Assembly: GCA_017624955.1 (NCBI GenBank)
Contig: JAGAMA010000040.1
Coordinates: 59,605 to 123,604, forward strand
Direction of reading: 5' to 3'
DNA length: 64,000 nt
Origin: Alistipes sp.
GTDB taxonomy: Bacteria > Bacteroidota > Bacteroidia > Bacteroidales > Rikenellaceae
The position numbers and the translations under genes are program-made. A model generated the notes under the pieces. That model did no database searches. It worked only from the letters and a program-made list of their open reading frames with translations, and was not told where the DNA came from. Shown here one piece after another: positions 8,550-17,301 of the stretch (position 1 is its first letter; each line of letters starts with the position of its first letter).

Positions 8550-9752
8550 ATGACCGATATTACAACCGTCAAACAACGCTTCGGCATCATTGGTACCTCC
8601 GAGCTCCTGGATCGAGCCTTGGAGGTGGCCTTGCGTGTCGCTCCCACCGACCTTACGGTTCTGGTGACGGGTGAGAGCGGTGTGGGTAAGGAGTCCTTCC
8701 CGCAGGTCATTCACGCCTATTCGGCCCGTAAGCATAACAAATACATCGCCGTAAACTGTGCCGCGATTCCCGAAGGTACGATCGACTCGGAGCTCTTTGG
8801 CCACGAGAAGGGCGCCTTTACAGGTGCCGTGGAGGCGCGTAAGGGCTACTTCGAGGAGGCCGATGGTGGTACAATCTTCCTGGATGAGGTGGCCGAGTTG
8901 CCCCTCTCGACCCAGGCACGTCTGCTGCGTGTGTTGCAGTCGGGCGAGTTTATCCGTGTCGGTTCGTCGAAGGTGCAGAAGACCAATGTGCGTGTGGTGG
9001 CGGCTACGAACGTGCATCTGCAGCAGGCCATCCTCGATGGTCGCTTCCGTGAGGATCTCTTCTACCGCCTGGCCACGGTGCCGATTGCCGTACCTGCCCT
9101 GCGTGAGCGTAAGCGCGATATTCCGCTCCTGTTCCGTAAGTTTGCGGCCGATGTGGCGGTGCAATATCGCATGCCGGCCATCGTCTTGGACGATTCGGCG
9201 CGTGAGCTCTTGATGAACTACTATTGGCGGGGCAATATCCGCCAGCTGAAGAATGTGGCGGAGCAGATCTCGGCTATCGAACCCGTGCGTACGATCTCGG
9301 CCGAGGTGCTTGCGAAATACCTGCCCGAGGTGCACACCTCGCACCCCGCGACAATGAGAGGGTCGGGTGGTGCAACGAATGACTTTACGAACGAGCGCGA
9401 ACTGCTTTATAAGTTGCTCTTCGATATGCGCGCCGAGATTGGCGACCTGAAGCGTATGGTGGCCGAGCTGATGCAGCGTGCCGGAGGTCAATCGGTTGAG
9501 CCGCAACGCGATGTGAAGGCGCTTCTGCCGAGTGTCATGCCACGCTACGAAGCACCCGTTGAGGAGGGTTTTGCCGAGACCGAGGAGGTGGAGGAGGAGC
9601 CCAGGGAGCGCACCAAGGCCGACGTGCAGCGCGAGCAGATTCTCCGCGCATTAAGGCGCAATAACGGGCGACGTAAGGAGGCGGCTGCCGAACTCTTCAT
9701 GTCGGAGCGTACACTCTACCGTAAGATTAAAGAATTAGGAATAGAAGAATAG
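8550..9752 (+). CDS. Sigma-54-dependent transcriptional activator lacking a receiver domain
   Basis: 400 residues. A short 20-residue leader goes straight into the AAA+ domain: Walker A GESGVGKE (41-48), the sigma-54 contact loop GAFTGA (88-93), Walker B GGTIFLDEVAEL, and an arginine-finger region near FREDLFYRL. A variable acidic linker (about 265-345) leads to a C-terminal Fis-type helix-turn-helix (RRKEAAAELFMSERTLYRKIKELG). The intact GAFTGA indicates it can open sigma-54 promoters. No N-terminal sensor is encoded, so regulation may be by abundance or by a partner, possibly the neighbouring membrane protein. Its targets are unknown. Confidence 0.9.
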   Translation: MTDITTVKQRFGIIGTSELLDRALEVALRVAPTDLTVLVTGESGVGKESFPQVIHAYSARKHNKYIAVNCAAIPEGTIDSELFGHEKGAFTGAVEARKGYFEEADGGTIFLDEVAELPLSTQARLLRVLQSGEFIRVGSSKVQKTNVRVVAATNVHLQQAILDGRFREDLFYRLATVPIAVPALRERKRDIPLLFRKFAADVAVQYRMPAIVLDDSARELLMNYYWRGNIRQLKNVAEQISAIEPVRTISAEVLAKYLPEVHTSHPATMRGSGGATNDFTNERELLYKLLFDMRAEIGDLKRMVAELMQRAGGQSVEPQRDVKALLPSVMPRYEAPVEEGFAETEEVEEEPRERTKADVQREQILRALRRNNGRRKEAAAELFMSERTLYRKIKELGIEE

Positions 9753-9756
9753 TGCT

Positions 9757-10266
9757 ATGTTAAAGCGAATCATTGCCTTCGTAGCTGCAGCCGTGCTGAT
9801 GACGAGCTGCGGTGTGGCGATCAAATACTCCCTCTCGGGTGCCTCGATCCCGCCCGATGCCAAGACCTTCTCGGTGGCCTACTTTCCGAACAATGCCACG
9901 ATGGTATCGCCGATCCTGTCCTCGACCCTGACCGAAGCCCTAATCGATATGTTCTCGCGCCGCACGCGCCTGCAACAGGTGGAGGAGGGTGGTGACTTCG
10001 CCTTTGAGGGTGAGATTACGAACTACACCTCGACCACCTCGTCCGTGTCGTCGGACGATTACGCGCTGTTGAACCGCCTGACGATTACCGTCAAGGTGCG
10101 CTTTACGAACGCTATCGACGAGACGATGTCCTTCAACAAGACCTTCTCGGCCTACGAGGATTACGACTCGACACAACTCCTTACGGAGGTGGAGGGTACG
10201 CTGATCCCCGAGATCGTGGATAAGATTGTCACCGATATTTTTATGGCCTCGGCCTCGAACTGGTAG
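9757..10266 (+). CDS. lptE: LptE-like LPS-assembly lipoprotein
   Basis: 169 residues beginning MLKRIIAFVAAAVLMTSCG, a lipoprotein signal with the lipobox Cys near residue 18. The mature part follows the Bacteroidetes LptE pattern: YSLSGASIPPDAKTFSVAYFPN, STLTEALIDMFSRRTRLQQV, GDFAFEGEITNY, and a C-terminal helix. LptE plugs the LptD barrel and helps place LPS in the outer membrane. It sits four bases after the sigma-54 activator and three bases before the next gene, so the group 7719-11134 is probably one operon. Confidence 0.85.
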   Translation: MLKRIIAFVAAAVLMTSCGVAIKYSLSGASIPPDAKTFSVAYFPNNATMVSPILSSTLTEALIDMFSRRTRLQQVEEGGDFAFEGEITNYTSTTSSVSSDDYALLNRLTITVKVRFTNAIDETMSFNKTFSAYEDYDSTQLLTEVEGTLIPEIVDKIVTDIFMASASNW

Positions 10267-10269
10267 CCT

Positions 10270-10755
10270 ATGTCGGAATTACAAGCGCTGTTTGCCGACC
10301 CGAAACGGATTGCGAGCCTCTCGGATGAGGCCTTCGGAAAGCTCTTTGCGGCCTTTCCGTGGTATCGTCCCCTGCAGTATGAGGCACGAAGACGAGGGGT
10401 TGCGATGCACCCCTCGGCGGAGATTGTAACTCCCTGGCGCTCGGAGGGTTTGTGCGTCTCGCAGGAGTATGATTCCGAGGCGTTGATGTACCTCTCGACG
10501 GACGATGTGATCGACCGTTTTCTGCTGACGGAGGATCTGCGCATCGTGGCCGAGGAGGGGGAGCCGGAGGGCGATCTGAGACTCGAAGCTGACCTCTCGG
10601 AGGAGGATGAGCTGGTGAGCGAGGAGCTGGCCGAAATCTATCTTGCCCAGGGGCTTAAAGAGGAGGCAAAAGCAATTTATCGCAAATTAAGTTTGCTAAA
10701 TCCCGAAAAAAGTATTTACTTTGCCGAGTTAATTGCCAAATTGGAGAAACAATAA
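10270..10755 (+). CDS. Hypothetical acidic helical protein, 161 aa
   Basis: Not recognised at the family level. It is a soluble, acidic protein without a signal peptide. The C-terminal 40 residues (EELAEIYLAQGLKEEAKAIYRKLSLLNPEKS) form one clear tetratricopeptide-like helix pair, suggesting a protein-interaction role. It is located three bases after lptE and 16 bases before secG, in the same operon. Confidence 0.7.
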   Translation: MSELQALFADPKRIASLSDEAFGKLFAAFPWYRPLQYEARRRGVAMHPSAEIVTPWRSEGLCVSQEYDSEALMYLSTDDVIDRFLLTEDLRIVAEEGEPEGDLRLEADLSEEDELVSEELAEIYLAQGLKEEAKAIYRKLSLLNPEKSIYFAELIAKLEKQ

Positions 10756-10771
10756 ATTAAAATTTAACGAT

Positions 10772-11134
10772 ATGTTATACACGATTTGCATTGTTCTGAT
10801 CCTGATTGCCAGCGTTTTGATCATCCTGGCCGTGTTGGTTCAGAGCCCCAAGAGCGGCATGGCCGCCAATTTCGGCGCATCGAACCAGGTGATGGGCGTG
10901 CGCGAGACGACGAACTTTTTGGAGAAGTTCACCTGGACGATGGCTGTGGCTATCCTGGTGCTGAGCCTCGTAGCTACGACGGCTATGGACGGTGGCCGCG
11001 TGGCCGAGTCGAACAGCTCGATTTCGAAGGATGCTGCTGCCCTGCAGGAGCGCGTGCTGGAGGCCGAGACGACCATCCCGCAGGCTGAGATTCCCGCTGA
11101 GGCCGAGGTGGTTGAGGAAACCCCCGTCGAGTAA
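10772..11134 (+). CDS. secG: Preprotein translocase subunit SecG
   Basis: 120 residues from the ATG at 10772; an in-frame upstream start at 10733 overlaps the previous gene and precedes no conserved sequence. Two membrane helices (about 3-22 and 52-70) flank the family motif VLVQSPKSGMAANFGASNQVMGVRETTNFLEKFTW. SecG is the small accessory subunit of the SecYEG export channel. The C-terminal 50 residues (acidic, Ala- and Glu-rich) are an extension common in Bacteroidetes homologues. A strong terminator follows. Confidence 0.92.
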   Translation: MLYTICIVLILIASVLIILAVLVQSPKSGMAANFGASNQVMGVRETTNFLEKFTWTMAVAILVLSLVATTAMDGGRVAESNSSISKDAAALQERVLEAETTIPQAEIPAEAEVVEETPVE

Positions 11135-11153
11135 GTTCGATCAGTCGAAGCGT

Positions 11154-11188
11154 AATTGCCATCCCGTGAGGGGTGGCAATTTTTTTTG
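11154..11188 (+). terminator. Intrinsic terminator after secG
   Basis: Hairpin aattgccatccc / ggggtggcaatt with a GTGA-type loop, followed by eight T residues. It ends the 7719-11134 operon. Confidence 0.9.
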
Positions 11189-11200
11189 TCTCTCCGGCTG

Positions 11201-11340
11201 GCTAAGGGAGGCTAAGGGAGGCTAAGGGAGGCTAAAGGCAGCTAAAGGTAGCTAAAGGTAGCTAAAGGAAATCCTTAATCATCCTTAGTCGCCTTTAGCC
11301 ACCTTTAGTCACCTTTAATTTCCTTTGGCTCTCTTTCCTC
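11201..11340. repeat. 10-base-period array with inverted second half (GCTAAAGG family)
   Basis: Seven contiguous 10-base units (gctaagggag three times, then gctaaaggca, gctaaaggta twice, gctaaaggaa) at 11201-11270. About seven complementary 10-base units (atccttagtc, gcctttagcc, acctttagtc and variants) follow at 11271-11340. The two arms can pair into a long imperfect hairpin. The 350-base gap 11135-11484 otherwise holds only the secG terminator and the pigment operon promoter. Confidence 0.9.
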
Positions 11341-11408
11341 TTCGCTCTACGCTCTTTCCTCTTTTTTCCTCGCGCGCGCGATTTTAGTTGTATAAAAGGG
11401 CGGAAAAG

Positions 11409-11440
11409 TTTGTCGAAAAGGGATTTATATTGTACTTTTG
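11409..11440 (+). promoter_or_regulatory. Promoter of the aryl-polyene operon
   Basis: TTTG at 11409-11412, exactly 20 bases, then TACTTTTG at 11433-11440: a textbook Bacteroidetes housekeeping promoter. The start codon of the first gene is at 11485, giving a leader of about 38 bases. No other promoter of this quality was seen until 33.2 kb, so it probably drives the whole pathway. Confidence 0.8.
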
Positions 11441-11484
11441 TACTCTATTTTGAGTAAGAAAAGTTAAATCCCCTTTTTGAAGGA

Positions 11485-13011
11485 ATGATACTGATTCATA
11501 AAAATCTTTCGCTCGACGAAATTGAACGGATCATCGTCGGCCGTGAGCAGGTCGCTTTGGCCGACGAGGTGCGCCGTGAGGTCGAGCAGTGCTATACCTT
11601 TTTGGCCGAGTTTGCCCGTGAGAAGGTGATCTACGGCATCAATACCGGCTTTGGCCCGATGGCGCAGTGGCGCATCGAGGACGACAAGCTGACCCAACTG
11701 CAATACAACATCATCCGCAGCCACTCGACGGGAGCCGGAGAGCCCCTCGAGCCGATGGCCGTGCGTGGTGCGATGCTGGCCCGCCTGATGACCTTCGTGC
11801 AGGCGCACTCGGGCGTGCATGTCGAGGTGATCGATCTGCTGGTCGAGCTGCTGAACCGCGAGATCTACCCCGTGGTGCCGGAGCACGGCAGCGTGGGCGC
11901 AAGTGGCGACCTGGTGCAACTCTCGCACATCGCCCTGGCGCTGATTGGCGAGGGCGAGGTCTTCTATCGCGGTGAGCGCATGAAGACGGCCGAGGTGTTT
12001 GCCCGTGAGGGTATCGAGCCGCTGAAGATGTACCTTCGCGAGGGGTTGGCCGCCACGAACGGTACGGCCGTGATGACGGGTCTGGGTCTAAAGAATCTTT
12101 TGGCAGCCCGCCACCTCATGGCGTGGAGCCTCACGGCTTCGGTCTTGATGAACGAGATTGCCCAATCCTACGACGATTTGATGTCGGAGGTGCTCAACGG
12201 CCTGAAGCAGCACGAAGGACAGCGAGTCGTGGCCGCGCGTATGCGTGAGATCGCTACGGGCAGCCGGCGCCTGCTGAGCCGCGAGGAGGAGCTCTACCAC
12301 GCCCACGAGGAGGCCATCTTCGAGCACAAGGTGCAGCCCTACTACTCGCTGCGTTGCGTGCCGCAGATCTTGGGCCCGGTGTGGGACGAGATGCAGAGCG
12401 TCGAGCGTGTGTTGGTGGGCGAGCTGAATTCGGTCGATGATAACCCGATTGTCGATCCCGCAAATCGCACGGTGATCCATGGCGGTAACTTCCACGGCGA
12501 CTATGTGTCGTTTGCGATGGATAAACTGAAGATCGCCCTGACGAAGCTCACGATGCTTGCCGAGCGCCAGATGAACTACCTCTTCCACGACCGCATCAAC
12601 GGCATCCTGCCGCCCTTTGTGAATCTCGGCGTGCTGGGATTGAACTACGGTCTGCAGGCTTCGCAATTTACCGCTACCTCGACCACGGCCGAGTGTCAGA
12701 CCCTCTCGAATCCGATGTATGTGCACTCGATTCCGAACAACAACGACAACCAGGATATCGTCAGCATGGGCACGAACTCGGCGCTGATCTGTGCCCGCGT
12801 GGTGGAGAACTCGTTCCAGGTGATGGCGATCCACCTCATGGCGTTGGTGCAGGCGGTCGATTGCCTGAAGATTGCCGAGCAACTCGCACCCGCTACGCGC
12901 GACCTGTACGAGCGCGTGCGCGCCCTGGTGCCCGTGTTCGTGGAGGATACGCCGAAGTATGAAGAGATTGAGCGTCTGATGGCGCTGTTGAAGAACGAAA
13001 TGCCTGCATAA
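11485..13011 (+). CDS. Tyrosine ammonia-lyase (aromatic amino acid lyase, HAL/PAL family)
   Basis: 508 residues. It removes ammonia from tyrosine to give 4-coumarate, the likely aryl starter of the polyene. The MIO cofactor triad is Ala139-Ser140-Gly141 within GSVGASGDL. Catalytic Tyr50 is in VIYGINTGFGP. The selectivity pair is Ser79-His80 (IIRSHSTGAGEP), as in histidine lyases but also in the tyrosine-specific lyase of the Flavobacterium johnsoniae flexirubin locus, which the protein resembles throughout (YSLRCVPQILGPV, HGGNFHGDYVS, HSIPNNNDNQDIVSMGTN). Placement at the head of a polyene operon favours tyrosine over histidine as substrate. It is the first gene after the promoter; the ketoreductase follows after four bases. 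Confidence 0.88.
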   Translation: MILIHKNLSLDEIERIIVGREQVALADEVRREVEQCYTFLAEFAREKVIYGINTGFGPMAQWRIEDDKLTQLQYNIIRSHSTGAGEPLEPMAVRGAMLARLMTFVQAHSGVHVEVIDLLVELLNREIYPVVPEHGSVGASGDLVQLSHIALALIGEGEVFYRGERMKTAEVFAREGIEPLKMYLREGLAATNGTAVMTGLGLKNLLAARHLMAWSLTASVLMNEIAQSYDDLMSEVLNGLKQHEGQRVVAARMREIATGSRRLLSREEELYHAHEEAIFEHKVQPYYSLRCVPQILGPVWDEMQSVERVLVGELNSVDDNPIVDPANRTVIHGGNFHGDYVSFAMDKLKIALTKLTMLAERQMNYLFHDRINGILPPFVNLGVLGLNYGLQASQFTATSTTAECQTLSNPMYVHSIPNNNDNQDIVSMGTNSALICARVVENSFQVMAIHLMALVQAVDCLKIAEQLAPATRDLYERVRALVPVFVEDTPKYEEIERLMALLKNEMPA

Positions 13012-13015
13012 GAAG

Positions 13016-13756
13016 ATGGAGCAGACACTGAAATATGCCCTGGTGACGGGGGCAAGTCGCGGCATTGGTCGCGCCGTGGCCGTGAAGCTGGCCGAGGCGG
13101 GCTACCGCATCCTGATTAACTACGCCTCGAACAGCGCGGCGGCCGAGGAGACCCTGCGCCTGGTGCGCGAGGCGGGCTCGGAGGGGGAGCTGATGCCCTT
13201 CGATGTAGCCGATGCCGTGGCCGTGAATGAGGCCCTTGCGGCGTGGCAGGAGACCCATGCGGGGGAGGTGATTTCCGTAGTGGTGAACAATGCCGGTATC
13301 CGCAAGGATAACCTGATGATGTGGATGCCCGCGGAGGATTGGCACCGCGTGTTGAGCGTGTCGCTCGACGGTTTCTACAACGTGACCCAGCCCCTCCTGA
13401 AGGGGATGCTTCTTGCGAAGTGGGGTCGCATCGTGAATGTGGTGTCGCTTTCGGGCATCAAGGGACTTCCCGGCCAGACGAACTATTCGGCCGCCAAGGG
13501 TGGCCTGATTGCCGCCACGAAGGCGCTGGCGCAGGAGGTGGCCAAGAAGCGTGTCACGGTCAATGCCGTAGCTCCGGGCTTTATCCAAAGCGACATGACG
13601 GCCGACCTGGATGAGGCGACGCTCAAAAAGCAGATTCCTGCGGGTCGCTTCGGCAAGGCCGAGGAGGTGGCCGATCTGGTGGCCTTCCTCTGCTCCGATG
13701 CGGCGGCCTACATTACCGGCGAGGTGATCTCGATCAATGGCGGTTTATATACCTGA
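13016..13756 (+). CDS. 3-oxoacyl-ACP reductase (FabG-like) of the polyene pathway
   Basis: 246 residues, a classical short-chain dehydrogenase. It has the NADPH-binding TGASRGIG at 11-18, NNAG at 91-94, catalytic Ser144, and Tyr157-x3-Lys161 (NYSAAK), plus the FabG-typical C-terminus YITGEVISINGG. It would reduce the 3-oxo group after each malonyl extension so that the dehydratases can introduce double bonds. It sits between the ammonia-lyase and the first ketosynthase with gaps under 20 bases. Confidence 0.9.
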   Translation: MEQTLKYALVTGASRGIGRAVAVKLAEAGYRILINYASNSAAAEETLRLVREAGSEGELMPFDVADAVAVNEALAAWQETHAGEVISVVVNNAGIRKDNLMMWMPAEDWHRVLSVSLDGFYNVTQPLLKGMLLAKWGRIVNVVSLSGIKGLPGQTNYSAAKGGLIAATKALAQEVAKKRVTVNAVAPGFIQSDMTADLDEATLKKQIPAGRFGKAEEVADLVAFLCSDAAAYITGEVISINGGLYT

Positions 13757-13773
13757 TAAACGAGAAAAAAGAT

Positions 13774-14997
13774 ATGAGCAATCGAGTAGTGATTACGGGC
13801 ATGGGTATCTGGTCGTGCCTCGGAGTGAATAAGGAGGAGGTGCGCGAGGCGCTCTATGAGGGGCGTTCGGGCATCGGCATCGACCCCGCACGCAAGGAGA
13901 TGGGCTACCGCTCCGCCCTGACGGGTATCGTGCCGCAACCCAACCTCAAAGGCAAGCTCGACCGTCGTCAGCGCCTGTGCCTGCCCGAGCAGGGGCAGTA
14001 TGCCTACATGGCAACCCTCGAGGCTTTTCAGCAGGCCGGTATCGACGAGCAGTTCCTGGCCGAGCACGAGGTGGGCATCCTCTATGGCAACGACAGCAGC
14101 GCCGAGCCGGTGATTACGGGTATCGACATCATCCGCGAGAAGAAAAACACGGCGCTTGTGGGTTCGGGTAATATCTTCCAGTCGATGAACTCGACCATCA
14201 CGATGAACCTCTCGACGATCTTCAACCTAAGGGGTGTGAACTTCACCGTCTCGGGTGCATGCGCGAGTGGTTCGCATGCAATCGGCATGGCCTACCTGCT
14301 GATCAAGCAGGGGCTGCAGGAGTGTGTCGTGTGTGGTGGTGCCGAGGAGGTAAACCGCTACTCGGTGGGTAACTTCGATGCCTTGTCGGCCTTCTCGATC
14401 CGCGAGGAGGAGCCGTCGAAGGCCTCGCGCCCGTTCGATAAGAACCGCGATGGCCTGGTGCCGAGCGGTGGTGCCGCTACGCTGGTCCTGGAGAGCTACG
14501 ACTCGGCCGTGAAGCGCGGTGCGACGATTCTGGCCGAGGTGGTCGGCTACGGCTTCTCGTCCAATGGCGACCATATCTCGGTGCCCAACGTTGACGGCCC
14601 GATGCGTTCGCTGAAGATGGCCCTGAAGGATGCCGGTCTGGAGGTGGAGGAGATTGCCTATGTCAATGCCCACGCTACCTCGACCCCGCTGGGCGATCAG
14701 AACGAGGCGCGCGCCATTGCCGAGGTCTTCGGGGCGCATAAACCCTATGTCACCTCGACCAAGTCGCAGACGGGTCACGAGATGTGGATGGCCGGAGCAA
14801 GCGAGGTGATCTACTCGATGCTGATGATGCAGGGGGGATTCATCGCGCCGAACCTCAATTTCGAGGAGGGCGATGAGGCCTCGTCGCAGCTCAACATCCC
14901 CTCGGAGCGTGTCGAAATGGAGTTTGATACCTTCCTCAGCAACTCGTTCGGCTTTGGCGGAACGAACTCGACACTCATCGTGCGCAAAGTGAAATAA
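13774..14997 (+). CDS. Beta-ketoacyl-ACP synthase II (FabF-like), polyene chain extension
   Basis: 407 residues with an intact active site: Cys163 in SGACASGSH, His300 in YVNAHATSTPLGD, Lys330, and His335 in KSQTGHEMWMAG. It starts with VVITGMGIWSCLGVN and ends with NSFGFGGTNSTLIV, both typical of KAS I/II. It condenses malonyl-ACP with the growing chain. It is the first of four ketosynthase-type proteins in the operon and probably forms the main extending enzyme with the ACP that follows. Confidence 0.9.
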   Translation: MSNRVVITGMGIWSCLGVNKEEVREALYEGRSGIGIDPARKEMGYRSALTGIVPQPNLKGKLDRRQRLCLPEQGQYAYMATLEAFQQAGIDEQFLAEHEVGILYGNDSSAEPVITGIDIIREKKNTALVGSGNIFQSMNSTITMNLSTIFNLRGVNFTVSGACASGSHAIGMAYLLIKQGLQECVVCGGAEEVNRYSVGNFDALSAFSIREEEPSKASRPFDKNRDGLVPSGGAATLVLESYDSAVKRGATILAEVVGYGFSSNGDHISVPNVDGPMRSLKMALKDAGLEVEEIAYVNAHATSTPLGDQNEARAIAEVFGAHKPYVTSTKSQTGHEMWMAGASEVIYSMLMMQGGFIAPNLNFEEGDEASSQLNIPSERVEMEFDTFLSNSFGFGGTNSTLIVRKVK

Positions 14998-15039
14998 CGA
15001 CAAGTAAAAATACTAATTTCCAAAAACACAACACAAGAA

Positions 15040-15285
15040 ATGACTACGGAAGAGATCATGGAGAAGGCCACGGTTGTCCTGGCCGAAGAGTTTGAGGTCG
15101 AGGAGTCGGCCATCACCCCCGAGGCGTCGCTCAAGGAGACACTCGGTCTGGACAGCCTCGATTTGGTCGATGTGGTGGTGCTCGTCGAGCAGCACTTCGG
15201 TGTGACGCTCGTAGGCCCCGACTTTGTAGGTGTGAAGACCTTCGGGGACTTCTTCAGCCTGCTCGATAAGAAGATCAACGCCTAA
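15040..15285 (+). CDS. Acyl carrier protein 1
   Basis: 81 residues with the phosphopantetheine attachment motif GLDSLDLVD, Ser39 being the modified residue. It is acidic and four-helical by pattern. Its position between a ketosynthase and an acyltransferase gene marks it as a dedicated carrier for the pigment pathway. A second, different ACP is encoded at 19835. Confidence 0.92.
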   Translation: MTTEEIMEKATVVLAEEFEVEESAITPEASLKETLGLDSLDLVDVVVLVEQHFGVTLVGPDFVGVKTFGDFFSLLDKKINA

Positions 15286-15303
15286 CCAACCTTTTTTTTG
15301 AGG

Positions 15304-16191
15304 ATGCACGCCGAGGAGCAAAAGAAGTGGAGTGGTAAGTCGCGAGGAGGTCGCTTCGGCTACCTCTTCTTCGTCCATACGATCCGCCTCTTGGGGTTGA
15401 GGGCCGCCTACGCTTTATTGGCGTTGGTGGCCATCTACTTTATCCCCTTTGCCCCGAAAGCGACGCGCGCCATCTGGCTCTACAACCGCCGTCAGCGCGG
15501 GCTGGGTGTGTTGCGCTCGGTCGTGGAGCTCTATCGCCACTACTACACCTTTGGCCAGACGCTCATCGATCGCATCGCCCTGCGTGCCGGTATGCAGTCG
15601 CGTTTTCGCTTCGAGTTCGACAACTACGAGCGCTTCCTGCAGATCATCAACGAGCCCGGTGGTACGGTGCTGATCGGTGCCCATGTCGGGTGCTGGGAGG
15701 CCGGAGCAGGCTTCTTTGGCAAGTACGGCAAGAAGATCAATATCGTGATGTTCGATGCCGAGCATGAGCAGATCAAGGAGATTCTGCGCGAGAGCGGTCA
15801 GCAGGGCGATTACAAGATCATCCCCGTCAATCAAGGCGCTTTGGAGGCGATTCTGGAGATTAAGTTTGCCCTCGATCGGGGCGAGTATGCCTGCTTCAAC
15901 GGCGACCGCTACCTGGATCGCGCGACTGCCCTCGAGTGCGACTTTATGGGGGGCAAGGCCCACTTCCCCGTCGGCCCCTTCCGCATCGCCTCGCGTTGCC
16001 GTGTGCCGGTGGTCTTCTACTACGCCATGCGCGAAAAGGGTCGTCGCTACCGCTTCCTCTTTAGCGAGGTGCCTCCGACCGAGAGCCGCCGCACCGAAAC
16101 ACTGATGACGGCCTATCTCCGCTCACTCGAAACACTGCTGGCTCGTTACCCGCGCCAGTGGTTTAACTTTTACCCCTTTTGGAACGAATAA
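15304..16191 (+). CDS. LpxL/HtrB-type lysophospholipid acyltransferase
   Basis: 295 residues from the ATG at 15304 (a TTG six bases earlier is less likely). One N-terminal membrane segment (about 29-50) anchors it. The acyltransferase motif HxxxxE is His127-Glu132 (GAHVGCWEAG), with further blocks FNGDRYLDR and HFPVGPFRIA typical of lipid A acyltransferases. In aryl-polyene clusters this family is thought to move the polyene from ACP to a lipid acceptor at the inner membrane. It could instead acylate lipid A, but the operon context favours the first role. Confidence 0.8.
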   Translation: MHAEEQKKWSGKSRGGRFGYLFFVHTIRLLGLRAAYALLALVAIYFIPFAPKATRAIWLYNRRQRGLGVLRSVVELYRHYYTFGQTLIDRIALRAGMQSRFRFEFDNYERFLQIINEPGGTVLIGAHVGCWEAGAGFFGKYGKKINIVMFDAEHEQIKEILRESGQQGDYKIIPVNQGALEAILEIKFALDRGEYACFNGDRYLDRATALECDFMGGKAHFPVGPFRIASRCRVPVVFYYAMREKGRRYRFLFSEVPPTESRRTETLMTAYLRSLETLLARYPRQWFNFYPFWNE

Positions 16192-16194
16192 CCC

Positions 16195-17289
16195 ATGAAA
16201 CTGACCCCTCAACTCGAAAAAGTCTATGGCCATGAGCAGCAGACGGCCCTCGAAGCACAACGCCGTGCCGAGGAGATTGCCTTTGCGCCCGTGGTCTTTC
16301 AGGTTTCGCGCCTGATGCTTAAGTTTGGTGTGCTGAGCTTCCTGGCCGAGCATCGTGCAGGTGCTACGGAGGCCGAGATTGCCGAGGCATGCTCGCTTAC
16401 GCCCTACGCCGCCAAGGTGCTCTTGGAGGCTTCGCTCTCGATCGGTACGGTCCTGACACAGGAGGATCGCTACACGCTCTCGAAGGCGGGCTGGTTCCTC
16501 CTGAACGATCGCATGGCACGCGCCAACCTCGATTTCAACCACGATGTGAACTACCTGGGTCTTTTCCACCTGGAGGAGGCGCTGAAGGAGGGTCGTCCGG
16601 CAGGTCTGAAGGTCTTTGGCGAGTGGCCGACGATCTACGAGGGGCTGTCGAGCCTGCCCGAGGAGGTGCAGAAGAGCTGGTTCGGCTTCGACCACTTCTA
16701 CTCGGACGAGTCGTTTGAGGCGGCTTTGAAGGTGGTCTTTGGCGGGAAGAGAAAGGTGCGCCGCCTGCTCGATGTGGGTGGCAACACGGGTCGCTGGGCG
16801 ATGCAGTGTGTACAGCATGATAAGGAGGTCGAGGTAACGATCATGGACCTCCCACAGCAACTGGAGCTGATGCGCCGTGCCACGGCCGGTAAGGAGGGTG
16901 CCGAGCGTATCCACGGCTACGGCGGTAACCTGCTGGATGAAAATACCGCCTTCCCAACCCCGGCTTTTGATGTGATTTGGATGAGCCAATTCCTCGACTG
17001 CTTCTCCGAGAGCGAGATTACGAGCATCTGCCGTCGTGCCGCCGCATCGATGGATGAGGATTCGCGCCTCTACATCATGGAGACCTTTTGGGATCGCCAG
17101 AAGTTTGAGACGGCCGCCTACTGCCTCACGCTGACGAGCGTTTACTTTACGGCCATGGCCAACGGCAACAGCAAGATGTACCACTCGGAGGATATGCGCC
17201 GCTGCGTAGAGGCGGCCGGCCTGGAGGTGGAGGAGCTGATCGACGGCCTGGGGCTGGGTCACTCGATCATGGTTTGCAAACGCAAGTAA
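16195..17289 (+). CDS. SAM-dependent methyltransferase (O-methyltransferase type)
   Basis: 364 residues. The N-terminal 100 residues form a winged-helix dimerisation-like domain (LMLKFGVLSFLAEHRAGATEAEIAEACSL). The Rossmann domain has motif I LLDVGGNTGR at 191-200, then a MDLPQQLE acidic motif II and FDVIWMSQFLDCF. It probably methylates the phenolic oxygen or the ring of the aryl head group. Substrate assignment is inferred from context. The gene lies three bases after the acyltransferase gene. Confidence 0.8.
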   Translation: MKLTPQLEKVYGHEQQTALEAQRRAEEIAFAPVVFQVSRLMLKFGVLSFLAEHRAGATEAEIAEACSLTPYAAKVLLEASLSIGTVLTQEDRYTLSKAGWFLLNDRMARANLDFNHDVNYLGLFHLEEALKEGRPAGLKVFGEWPTIYEGLSSLPEEVQKSWFGFDHFYSDESFEAALKVVFGGKRKVRRLLDVGGNTGRWAMQCVQHDKEVEVTIMDLPQQLELMRRATAGKEGAERIHGYGGNLLDENTAFPTPAFDVIWMSQFLDCFSESEITSICRRAAASMDEDSRLYIMETFWDRQKFETAAYCLTLTSVYFTAMANGNSKMYHSEDMRRCVEAAGLEVEELIDGLGLGHSIMVCKRK

Positions 17290-17301
17290 TACGATGCACC
17301 G

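Noticed and set aside
11201-11340. Possible CRISPR array
   Set aside because: Units are 10 bases, contiguous, without unique spacers, and are followed by their reverse complement. No cas gene is nearby.
11485-13011. Histidine ammonia-lyase of the Hut pathway
   Set aside because: The Ser-His selectivity pair alone would fit, but no hutU, hutI or formimidoyl-glutamate gene is nearby. The protein follows the flexirubin-locus tyrosine lyase pattern and heads a polyene operon.
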